DNA from: an uncultured cyanobacterium
GTDB taxonomy: Bacteria > Cyanobacteriota > Cyanobacteriia > Cyanobacteriales > Geitlerinemataceae
Assembly: GCA_937121005.1 (NCBI GenBank)
Contig: CAKZKB010000088.1
Span: 1 to 16,343, forward strand
Direction of reading: 5' to 3'
Length of the DNA: 16,343 nucleotides
The notes under the pieces are model-generated. The model had not been told where the DNA came from. It saw nothing but the letters and a program-made list of their open reading frames with translations, and did no database searches. Positions 1 through 5,325 of this stretch are shown here, one piece after another (position 1 is the stretch's first letter; every line of letters starts with the position of its first letter). The position numbers and the translations under genes were made by a program.

Positions 1-170
1 GGGACGTTTTCTGGGGCCCGCAACCGATGCAAACAGTGGGGACAGCGCGACGGCGGATACCATAGCGACAGTCCCGCAGGTACGCGGTAGACGACTACAT
101 TGAGGAAGCTACCAATGGCTGCACCGAGAAGGAATATCAGCGCGATCGGAATGAGGGCGATCGGATCCAT
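1..170 (-). CDS. pilD: Prepilin peptidase (A24 family), N-terminal fragment
   Basis: The reverse strand from the ATG at 170 stays open to the window edge (56 codons plus 2 bases), so only the N-terminus is present. A hydrophobic first segment (about residues 4-18) leads into GSFLNVVVYRVP, then PPSRCPHC. This order (membrane helix, GSFLNVV.YR.P, PPSRCPHC with the first cysteine pair of the zinc-binding loop) is the signature of type IV prepilin leader peptidases/methylases. These cut and N-methylate type IV pilins at the inner membrane, which is needed for motility and competence in cyanobacteria. The catalytic aspartates lie outside the window. No Shine-Dalgarno is visible: the 5' leader reads straight into a heptamer repeat that starts 4 bp before the ATG. 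The family call is strong despite the short fragment; the symbol is by family. Confidence 0.85.
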   Translation of the reverse strand, partial: MDPIALIPIALIFLLGAAIGSFLNVVVYRVPAGLSLWYPPSRCPHCLHRLRAPENV

Positions 171-173
171 GTT

Positions 174-326
174 GAGGTATTAGGTTTTAGGTTTTAGGTG
201 TTAGGGTTTATTGTAGGGGCGAACGGCGTTCGCCCTTGAGTCAGAGATTTCGTAGGTTGGGTATCGTTCCTCTACCCAACATCGTCAGTTGCGGTTGTTG
301 GGTTTTCATGCTTCAACCCAACCTAC
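174..326. repeat. Composite repeat cassette, copy 1 (heptamers, hairpin, MITE-like palindrome)
   Basis: It begins with GAGGTATTAGG and continues as TTAGGTT-type heptamers, then a hairpin with GGGCGAAC/GTTCGCCC arms, then a 75-bp segment whose outer ends GTAGGTTGGGT and ACCCAACCTAC are inverted repeats. Inside it are two nested palindromes, at 256-280 and 297-322. The same cassette recurs at 1517-1663; copy 1 carries one extra heptamer. No transposase is encoded, so a non-autonomous MITE- or REP-like element is the natural reading. Confidence 0.8.
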
Positions 327-371
327 AGATGTTCCTTTGATGTTCGTTGTTCGTTGATGCGTTGTCAAAGG

Positions 372-396
372 GTTTTCATACTTCAACCCAACCTAC
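372..396. repeat. Partial copy of the ACCCAACCTAC repeat arm
   Basis: The stretch matches the right half of the palindrome found at 297-326 with one substitution (CATACTT instead of CATGCTT). The left arm is missing, so this is a solo or degraded copy. Confidence 0.65.
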
Positions 397-512
397 GCCT
401 CTAATTCATCTTACCTCCAGATCGAATTGCGACCAAAAACTCATCTGTGTCTATCCTATTCATCTGTGGTTGCAGGTTTCACCCCCAACCTACAGATGTC
501 TAAGTTGGGACT

Positions 513-545
513 AAAAGCGCGATCGGCGTGCCTCGCACCGATCGC
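513..545 (-). terminator. Probable rho-independent terminator of the band-7 gene
   Basis: Read on the minus strand, 1 base after the TAG stop of the gene at 547, GCGATCGG and CCGATCGC form an 8-bp stem extended by TGC/GCA with a GAG loop and a 2-base bulge. It is followed by GC and four T. The stem is strong and well placed, but the T tract is short. The stem also contains HIP1-like cores, which are naturally palindromic, so part of the pairing could be incidental. Confidence 0.55.
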
Positions 546-546
546 C

Positions 547-1440
547 CTAGGGCGTTTCAGGTAAAATCAAAGGTAAACCGCTTTCGCCACCGCCAATAAT
601 AATCACTTTCGTGTTTTGCGACTGCGCTAATTCCGCAGTGGCTTCGATGGCCTTTAATTGTAACACTTCTTCGGTTAACCCCTCAGACAACAGGCGTTGC
701 GCGTCGGCTCGCCCTCGGGCCTCGACGCGCTGGCGTTCGGCTTCTTGGCGAGTTTTTTCTAACTCGAATTGTGCCTGCTGGCTTTCTTGTTCGGCGGCAA
801 GTTTCGCTTCGATGGATTCTCGCAATTTTTCTGGGAGGGTGACATTTCGCAAGAGGGTACTTTCGACAACAAATCCTAACGGAGCCAGTTGTTCTTGGAG
901 TTTGGCTTGCAAGCGTTGGGTGACTTCTTGGCGCTTTTCGCCATAAATGGCACTGGCTTTATAGCTAGCAGTGGTTTCGCGCACGGTAGAACGAAAGCGT
1001 GAAATAATAATTTCGGAAGGATCGGAGCCAATATCTCGATAAACGTCGTCGGCATTTTCGGGTCGTAGTTTGTATTGCAAACTGACATCCATTTCGATGG
1101 TTAGTCCTTCTTGGGTGGTGGTGGTGACGGTTTCTTTAATATCTTGCAAGCGCGTGGAAAACTCGACCACTTCCGCTAGAGGATTGAGAAGGTGAATGCC
1201 GGGAGATAAGGGACGATCGCTGACATTGCCAAACTGTTCTTTGACCCCGACATTGCCCGCCGGAACGATAACTAATAAGCGAGAAATGCCCTGCCAAAGC
1301 GTCAGTGCCGCACTCAAAACGCCAATGGCTCCCGCAATGAGACGCACGGTATTGCGATTGCGATCGTCGATATTTTCGACTCCCTTGAAGGCAGTAAAAA
1401 AGGCAATTAGCGTGACGAGTAACGGTAAAATAATGCTCAT
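547..1440 (-). CDS. SPFH/band-7 (prohibitin-like) membrane protein
   Basis: The protein has 297 residues. Two hydrophobic segments (about 1-18 and 33-58) anchor it. The SPFH domain follows, starting at VPAGNVGVKEQFGNV (about 59-73), with PGIHLLNPLAEVVEFSTRLQ and the conserved stretch ending VVESTLLRNVTLPEKLRESIEAKLAAEQE (about 190-217). An E/Q/R-rich coiled coil runs from about 205 to 250, and the tail is hydrophobic (KVIIIGGG). This is the prohibitin/HflK-HflC type plan. Such proteins form large membrane-bound rings or microdomains and often modulate FtsH-type proteases; the partner here is unknown. The ATG is supported by GGAGGA 5 nt upstream (1445-1450). The gene stands between two repeat-filled gaps and ends in a probable terminator, so it is probably transcribed alone. 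Annotations in this family vary (prohibitin, stomatin, band 7), and I give no symbol. Confidence 0.9.
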   Translation of the reverse strand: MSIILPLLVTLIAFFTAFKGVENIDDRNRNTVRLIAGAIGVLSAALTLWQGISRLLVIVPAGNVGVKEQFGNVSDRPLSPGIHLLNPLAEVVEFSTRLQDIKETVTTTTQEGLTIEMDVSLQYKLRPENADDVYRDIGSDPSEIIISRFRSTVRETTASYKASAIYGEKRQEVTQRLQAKLQEQLAPLGFVVESTLLRNVTLPEKLRESIEAKLAAEQESQQAQFELEKTRQEAERQRVEARGRADAQRLLSEGLTEEVLQLKAIEATAELAQSQNTKVIIIGGGESGLPLILPETP

Positions 1441-1477
1441 TTGTTCCTCCAGGCTCGTGCCATCGCGACTCTCATTA

Positions 1478-1483
1478 ATTCTA
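1478..1483 (-). promoter_or_regulatory. Candidate -10 box for the band-7 gene
   Basis: TAGAAT on the minus strand, 37 bp upstream of the ATG, matches five of six positions of TATAAT. No convincing -35 hexamer lies 16-18 bp further upstream, so this is weak evidence. Confidence 0.3.
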
Positions 1484-1490
1484 GACTACC

Positions 1491-1520
1491 ATCGTTACGT
1501 CCCGAAGGAATACAACGAGG
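1491..1520. repeat. TTACGTCCCG...AACGAGG repeat, copy 1
   Basis: A 28-bp core (1493-1520) recurs at 1699-1726 with three transitions. A related sequence with a longer hairpin centre is present in reverse orientation at about 3696-3726. The right end abuts the heptamer cassette that starts at 1517. Confidence 0.65.
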
Positions 1521-1663
1521 TATTAGGTTTTAGGTTTTAGGGTTTATTGTAGGGGCGAACGGCGTTCGCCCTTGAGTCAGAGATTTCGTAGGTTGGGTAG
1601 AGGAACGATACCCAACAACCGCACATTGATGGTGTTGGGTTTTCATGCTTCAACCCAACCTAC
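1517..1663. repeat. Composite repeat cassette, copy 2
   Basis: This has the same order of parts as 174-326: GAGGTATTAGG start, TTAGGTT heptamers (one fewer than copy 1), GGGCGAAC/GTTCGCCC hairpin, then a 76-bp element bounded by GTAGGTTGGGT and ACCCAACCTAC. Sequence up to 1598 is nearly identical to copy 1. After that the inner core between GTTGGGT and ACCCAAC is AGAGGAACGAT, the exact reverse complement of ATCGTTCCTCT in copy 1. Confidence 0.8.
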
Positions 1664-1664
1664 G

Positions 1665-1694
1665 CCTCGTGTAGAATGGAGGCGGAGCCTCCAC
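1665..1694. repeat. GGAGGC-GGA-GCCTCC hairpin repeat, copy 1
   Basis: A 30-bp sequence ending in a 6-bp GC-rich stem (1678-1692) is identical to 3741-3770. It lies just downstream of the VWA gene on the minus strand. It lacks a T tract, so I call it a dispersed repeat rather than a terminator. Confidence 0.75.
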
Positions 1695-1698
1695 CGTT

Positions 1699-1726
1699 CG
1701 TTACGTCCCGGAGGAACGCAACGAGG
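1699..1726. repeat. TTACGTCCCG...AACGAGG repeat, copy 2
   Basis: Second copy of the 28-bp core at 1493-1520, differing at three positions. It ends 5 bp before the stop codon of the VWA gene. Confidence 0.6.
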
Positions 1727-1731
1727 GGATC

Positions 1732-3651
1732 TCAAAGTCCTGCTAACAAACGATAGCTGCGAACCAAACGCACGAACTCATCGCGATACCCTTCTTCGTC
1801 GTCACCGCGCGATTCGTCTGCGAGATTGACCACCATATCGATAGTAGCATCTCCCTTGTATTCCGAGTCGCGCAAAATCATCCCGAAAGCGGCGACAGCA
1901 GCCGCAAACCGGAAGTCTTCCGAGGTAGAATTGAGGGCAACATCCGCATCGATAACCGGACGTTCGAGCAGTTGCGAAGTGTCTCCGGTTGGTTCTTTGT
2001 AGCGCAATTTGACTAACATCAATTCGTCGCTGTCGTAAGCAGACGGATCGATTTCTGTCTCTTGATAGCGCAGTTCGTCTACTTCCGGTAACTCCACATC
2101 CGGCTCGACTCCAGTGGGAATAATTTCGTAAAGCGCGGTGACAGAATGACCCGCACCCAGTTCTCCCGCATCTTTGGTGTCGTCGTTGAAATCTTCATCG
2201 CGCAGCAGGCGATTTTCGTAACCGATTAAGCGGTAGGCTTGCACTTTTGCCGGGTTAAACTCCACTTGGATTTTAACATCTTTGGCAATGGTGAGCAAGG
2301 TTCCACCCATCTCGTTGACCATTACCTTTTTGGCTTCTAAGATGGTATCGATGTAGGAATAGTTACCATTACCATGATTGGCGATCTGCTCCATTTTAGC
2401 ATCTTGCAAGTTCCCCGTTCCGAAGCCGAGAACGCTCAAAAAGATGTCGTCTTCTCGCTGTTCTTCGATTAGGCGAATCAGTTCGGCTTCGCTAGAGGTT
2501 CCTACGTTGAAATCGCCATCGGTAGCAAGGATGATGCGGTTGTTACCATCATCGATAAAATGTTCCCGCGCCAGATCGTAAGCCAAGTTAATGCCTTCGC
2601 CGCCAGCAGTGGAACCGCCTGCTTGCAAGCGCTCGATCGCGTCTAAAATGACATCTTTTTCGTCGCCGGGAGTCGGTTCGAGAACCACACCTGCGGCTCC
2701 GGCGTAGACGACAATGCTAACGCGATCGTCTTCATCTAATTCGTTCACCAACAGCCGAAATGCTGCCTTCAACAACGGCAATTTATCGGGACTGTTCATC
2801 GAACCGGAAACATCGAGCAGAAAGACTAAATTGCTCGGCGGTAAATCTTCGGTGGGAATGCGTTCGCCTTGCAAACCTACATGGACGAGTTGGCGATTTT
2901 CGCTCCAAGGCGATCGCGATACTTCGGTGACAATGGCAAAGGGATCGTCACCTTCAGGATCGGGATAGTCGTAGGTAAAGTAGTTAATCAGTTCTTCAAT
3001 GCGTACTGCGTCGATCGGCGGCATTTGGTTATTGGAAATGAAGCGGCGCACGTTGCTGTAGGAGGCGCTATCTACATCAATTGAGAAGGTGGAAAGGGGA
3101 TTTTGTCCGACGCGCAAAAAGGGATTTTCATCGATGGGATTGTACTCTTCGCGATCGAGATCTCGTCCGGTTTCATCGTCGGAAAGTCCGATATTTCCCG
3201 GACGGGGAGCAGGTCGAACAACAGGGACGTTAATAGAAGGACTGTTCCTGCCACTTCCTCGAGTTGACCCCCCAAATGTATCTTCTGGAGCCTCTCGAGC
3301 GGGAGGTTGAAATGGAGGTATTTCTTCCTCTGATGTTTCTGTATCTAGATTTTCCAACTCTGCTTCGTATTCAGCGAGCAACCGCTCTAAAATGTCGAGA
3401 TCTGTATTGGATAGATTGCCAACATCGATCCGATCCATACAGGCGGAAAGTGCGGCTGCAAAGTCTTCTCGCGTTAGGGGAGTATTGTCAATCTCGCAAC
3501 TGTAGCGATCGCCGATATCTTGCAAGTCTTCAAAGTCGCGATCGCCGGGACGAATTAAACCCGGTTGTGCGATCGCGACTGTCAACCCCACGAGGCAACT
3601 TGTCAGCACCGCCGACAGCAATAGTAACAATTTCCAGCGTAGTTTTAACAT
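1732..3651 (-). CDS. Exported von Willebrand factor A (YfbK-type) protein
   Basis: The protein has 639 residues. A basic, then hydrophobic N-terminus (1-29) is a signal peptide; LTSC at 16-19 resembles a lipobox, so it may be a lipoprotein, while AIA-Q near 26-29 would suit ordinary cleavage. Residues 38-103 form a shortened SLH-like module (DRYSC, PLTREDFAAALSACMDRI, then EAELENLD) shared with the gene at 3834. A Pro/Gly-rich linker follows. The YfbK N-terminal motif NPLSTFSIDVDSASYSNVRR is at 184-203, and the VWA domain at about 273-445 has a complete MIDAS (D280, S282, S284, T348, D378). The C-terminal YfbK domain contains EDFRFAAAVAAFGMILR (578-594). VWA domains bind metal and mediate protein contacts; the ligand is unknown. 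GAGGAG (3660-3665) 8 nt before the ATG supports the start. The upstream SLH-like gene may be co-transcribed, although 182 bp of repeats separate them. Confidence 0.92.
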   Translation of the reverse strand: MLKLRWKLLLLLSAVLTSCLVGLTVAIAQPGLIRPGDRDFEDLQDIGDRYSCEIDNTPLTREDFAAALSACMDRIDVGNLSNTDLDILERLLAEYEAELENLDTETSEEEIPPFQPPAREAPEDTFGGSTRGSGRNSPSINVPVVRPAPRPGNIGLSDDETGRDLDREEYNPIDENPFLRVGQNPLSTFSIDVDSASYSNVRRFISNNQMPPIDAVRIEELINYFTYDYPDPEGDDPFAIVTEVSRSPWSENRQLVHVGLQGERIPTEDLPPSNLVFLLDVSGSMNSPDKLPLLKAAFRLLVNELDEDDRVSIVVYAGAAGVVLEPTPGDEKDVILDAIERLQAGGSTAGGEGINLAYDLAREHFIDDGNNRIILATDGDFNVGTSSEAELIRLIEEQREDDIFLSVLGFGTGNLQDAKMEQIANHGNGNYSYIDTILEAKKVMVNEMGGTLLTIAKDVKIQVEFNPAKVQAYRLIGYENRLLRDEDFNDDTKDAGELGAGHSVTALYEIIPTGVEPDVELPEVDELRYQETEIDPSAYDSDELMLVKLRYKEPTGDTSQLLERPVIDADVALNSTSEDFRFAAAVAAFGMILRDSEYKGDATIDMVVNLADESRGDDEEGYRDEFVRLVRSYRLLAGL

Positions 3652-3695
3652 GGTTGTGACTCCTCAAAGTTAGTGTTTTAAAGATCGAGTCTTCC

Positions 3696-3770
3696 CTCGT
3701 TCCTCTGGCTCTGCCAGGGAACGTAATTGTCGAGGCTCTGCCTCGTGTAGAATGGAGGCGGAGCCTCCAC
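3696..3770. repeat. Dispersed hairpin repeats between the VWA and SLH-like genes
   Basis: The block holds an inverted relative of the TTACGT...AACGAGG family with a TCTGGC-type stem (about 3696-3726), CGAGGCTCTGCCTCG (3731-3745), and an exact second copy of the 30-bp GGAGGC-GGA-GCCTCC repeat (3741-3770). Confidence 0.65.
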
Positions 3771-3796
3771 GATCTGTAACGCCACAGAGATCGGTT

Positions 3797-3830
3797 GCGG
3801 CTGTTGGGTTTCGTGCCTCAACCCAACCTA
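3797..3830. repeat. GTTGGGTT...AACCCAAC palindromic repeat
   Basis: This is a further member of the family at 297-326 and 1634-1663, with the loop TCGTGCCTC instead of TTCATGCTTC. It lies only a few bases after the stop of the SLH-like gene (minus strand) and could fold in the transcript between it and the VWA gene. Confidence 0.65.
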
Positions 3831-3833
3831 CCA

Positions 3834-4241
3834 TTACTCCTCCGATGTTTCCGGTACAACCTCAAATGGATATAGAAACTCCAAGCGATCGTCGGTTGCA
3901 CCCAACTCTTCTAGTTCGCTAGCAAATTCAGCATCCAGTTCTTCAAACAGTACCGCATCTTCTGACGAGACGATCGGCATTAAAATACACTGCATCAGTT
4001 GTCGAGTCCGAAGACTATCGAGACAATTGTTGAAGTCGATGGCAAATTCTTCGCGAGTCAAAGGGGGCTCGGACTCCATAGAGCAGTTGTAACGTTCTCC
4101 TAACTCTTGGAACATTTTTAAATGGGGATCGTCTGCGGTAATTTCTGCCTCTCGGGCCGCCACGGCCCCATTGGGTGCGATAATACAAGAGATGGCGATC
4201 GCCGCTCCCCAGAATTGCTTCGATCGTCTGTATTGAACCAT
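3834..4241 (-). CDS. Small exported protein with a shortened SLH-like module
   Basis: The protein has 135 residues. The reading frame is open further upstream (to 4451), but the start at 4241 is preferred: GAGGAG lies 8 nt before it, a good promoter lies at 4281-4309, and the protein then opens with a clean signal peptide (MVQYRRSKQFWGAAIAIS..., cleavage near AVAA-R at 29). Residues 41-115 (FQELGERYNC, PLTREEFAIDFNNCLDSL, then an acidic helix ending FASELEELG) match the N-terminal module of the VWA protein next door. They also resemble the part of the cyanobacterial porin SLH region that reads ERYGC...LTR.EFA..LNACLD, followed by its EF..EL coiled coil. The usual first SLH half (DVP.DHWA) is missing. 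A periplasmic or envelope location is likely; function is unknown. It is divergent from the prolyl isomerase gene. Confidence 0.78.
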   Translation of the reverse strand: MVQYRRSKQFWGAAIAISCIIAPNGAVAAREAEITADDPHLKMFQELGERYNCSMESEPPLTREEFAIDFNNCLDSLRTRQLMQCILMPIVSSEDAVLFEELDAEFASELEELGATDDRLEFLYPFEVVPETSEE

Positions 4242-4249
4242 TGTGGTTG

Positions 4250-4255
4250 CTCCTC
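4250..4255 (-). promoter_or_regulatory. Ribosome binding site that fixes the SLH-like gene start
   Basis: GAGGAG on the minus strand lies 8 nt upstream of the ATG at 4241. No comparable site precedes the upstream in-frame starts, so the short form is favoured. Confidence 0.7.
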
Positions 4256-4280
4256 GAGAACGCGCCATCGAGCGCTGTCC

Positions 4281-4309
4281 AATATAAATGACTTTAGCAC
4301 GTCCGTCAA
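4281..4309 (-). promoter_or_regulatory. Sigma-70-type promoter of the SLH-like gene
   Basis: On the minus strand, TTGACG (4304-4309) and TATATT (4281-4286) are separated by 17 bp, each one mismatch from consensus. Transcription would start near 4275, giving a leader of about 34 nt with the GAGGAG site. This also argues against the longer reading frame that extends to 4451. Confidence 0.6.
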
Positions 4310-4355
4310 GGTCGGTGGCGCACGTTTCCAAAATGGTAACGGGAGCAATTTCGTG

Positions 4356-4361
4356 TACAAT
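4356..4361 (+). promoter_or_regulatory. Candidate -10 box for the prolyl isomerase gene
   Basis: TACAAT lies 10 bp before the GTG start. The region about 17 bp upstream matches TTGACA at only three positions. If used, the transcript would be almost leaderless, which would agree with the absence of a clear Shine-Dalgarno. Confidence 0.3.
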
Positions 4362-4371
4362 ATAGAGTGCT

Positions 4372-5151
4372 GTGCCAGATGAGGAATCGATCGTGGATCC
4401 CCAAGCCTTCATCACCATTGATGAGGAGTCTATCTCCCTCCGCCAAGCCATTGACTACCTGCGGACGACGGGAGAACTTCCCCGCTTTATCCAAACGGTT
4501 CTCAACCAACATTTTCTCGCCGGGGAACTGCGCGATCGCCCCGATCTCACCGTCGATGCTAATATGGTAGAGCAGGCGATCGTCAATTTTCGCCTACAAA
4601 ATCGTCTCAACGATCCCGGACAGTTCGATCGCTGGTTGGCGACTCAAAATTTAACCTACGATTCGTTTCGCGATCGCGTTGCGAACACCCTAAAATTCGA
4701 TCGCGTTAAAGAAGAATTAGTCGGCAAGGAGATCGAAGAGTATTTCCAGAACAACAAAGAAAGCCTCGATCGCGTTGTGGTTTCTCGCATCGTAGTCGGC
4801 AATGGAGCGCTAGCGCAAGACATTCGCCAGCAAATTGTCGAAGGGAAAGACTCCTTCGAGAACTTGGTTAAAAAACATTCAATTACCGACGATCGCACCG
4901 TCAACGGTTTGATGGGATCGCTGCAAATGTCGCAACTTCCCGAACCCGTGCGCCTTCAGTTGAAAGGAAGGAACGCTGGCGAAATTATCGGCCCCATTGA
5001 AGAAAAAGGCAATCACGCCATCCTTCGTATCGAACAATGGCAACCTGCCACCTTGCAAGGCAACCTCAAACGTCAGTTACAAGAACAGTTTTTCGGACGT
5101 TGGGTACAGCAACAATTGCAAGAGAAAAAAGTTCAGTTGCACGTTCAATGA
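4372..5151 (+). CDS. Parvulin-type peptidyl-prolyl isomerase, cytoplasmic
   Basis: The protein has 259 residues. The N-terminal half (about 12-130) is helical and SurA-like: FITIDEESISLRQAIDYLRTTGELPRFIQTVLNQ, then ANMVEQAIVNFRLQNRLNDPGQFDRWLATQNLTYDSFRDRV. The C-terminal half (about 134-225) is a rotamase domain with a weak consensus (SRIVVGNGALAQDIRQQI...FENLVKKHS...GLMGSLQMSQLPEPV...GEIIGPIEEKGNHAILRIEQWQPA). There is no signal peptide, unlike periplasmic SurA/PrsA, so it should act in the cytoplasm. Related cyanobacterial proteins often accompany peptide-export ABC transporters, but none is visible here. The start is GTG; the Shine-Dalgarno is poor. The SDRT-type loop of active parvulins is hard to match exactly, so catalytic activity is not certain. 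The TGA stop overlaps the first bases of a heptamer repeat. Confidence 0.85.
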   Translation: MPDEESIVDPQAFITIDEESISLRQAIDYLRTTGELPRFIQTVLNQHFLAGELRDRPDLTVDANMVEQAIVNFRLQNRLNDPGQFDRWLATQNLTYDSFRDRVANTLKFDRVKEELVGKEIEEYFQNNKESLDRVVVSRIVVGNGALAQDIRQQIVEGKDSFENLVKKHSITDDRTVNGLMGSLQMSQLPEPVRLQLKGRNAGEIIGPIEEKGNHAILRIEQWQPATLQGNLKRQLQEQFFGRWVQQQLQEKKVQLHVQ

Positions 5152-5187
5152 GGTATTAGGGATTAGGTATTAGGTGTTAGGGATTAA
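5150..5187. repeat. TTAGG-type heptamer array behind the prolyl isomerase
   Basis: The array begins GAGGTATTAGG, the same left boundary as at 174 and 1517, and continues with degenerate heptamers (TTAGGGA, TTAGGTA, TTAGGTG, TTAGGGA). The TGA stop of the isomerase gene shares its last two bases with this boundary. Confidence 0.75.
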
Positions 5188-5277
5188 GAAGTCAGTGTAT
5201 TGTTTGCGCGATCGCTTCCCAAGCCTAACACTTAAAACCCAAAGCCCAAAATGAGAATGTTTTTTCCTTCAATCTCC

Positions 5278-5316
5278 CCTAAAACCTAAAACCTAAAACC
5301 TAAAACCTAAAACCTT
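5278..5316. repeat. CCTAAAA heptamer array before dnaX
   Basis: Five perfect tandem CCTAAAA units (5278-5312) plus CCTT end 9 bp before the dnaX start codon. It is the reverse complement of the TTTTAGG type seen at 181-200 and faces the array at 5150-5187, so the two could pair in RNA. This is a short tandemly repeated repetitive (STRR) sequence as known from filamentous cyanobacteria. Confidence 0.85.
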
Positions 5317-5325
5317 ACTTTCCAA

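Larger units (their letters stand above)
171..546. other. Repeat-rich intergenic region without a gene
   Basis: I see no coding sequence here. The contents, left to right, are a TTAGG-type heptamer array (174-210), a hairpin made of GGGCGAAC and GTTCGCCC arms (about 216-235), a composite element bounded by GTAGGTTGGGT and ACCCAACCTAC (252-326), a partial further copy of its right arm (372-396), plain sequence with a short TCATCTGTG direct repeat (about 440-470), and a terminator-like hairpin (513-545) belonging to the gene at 547. It forms the upstream region of the prepilin peptidase, but I cannot assign a promoter with any confidence. Confidence 0.8.

Noticed and set aside
440..475. TCATCTGTG short direct repeat as a regulatory site
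   Set aside because: Only two imperfect occurrences of a sequence that is common as a dispersed repeat in many bacteria; no promoter beside it.
4242..4451. N-terminal extension of the SLH-like gene to 4451
   Set aside because: It would run through the promoter at 4281-4309 and overlap the divergent isomerase gene, and it buries the signal peptide 70 residues inside the protein.
174..5316. CRISPR array from repeated units
   Set aside because: The repeats are 7-bp tandems or dispersed palindromes without regular unique spacers, and no cas gene is present.
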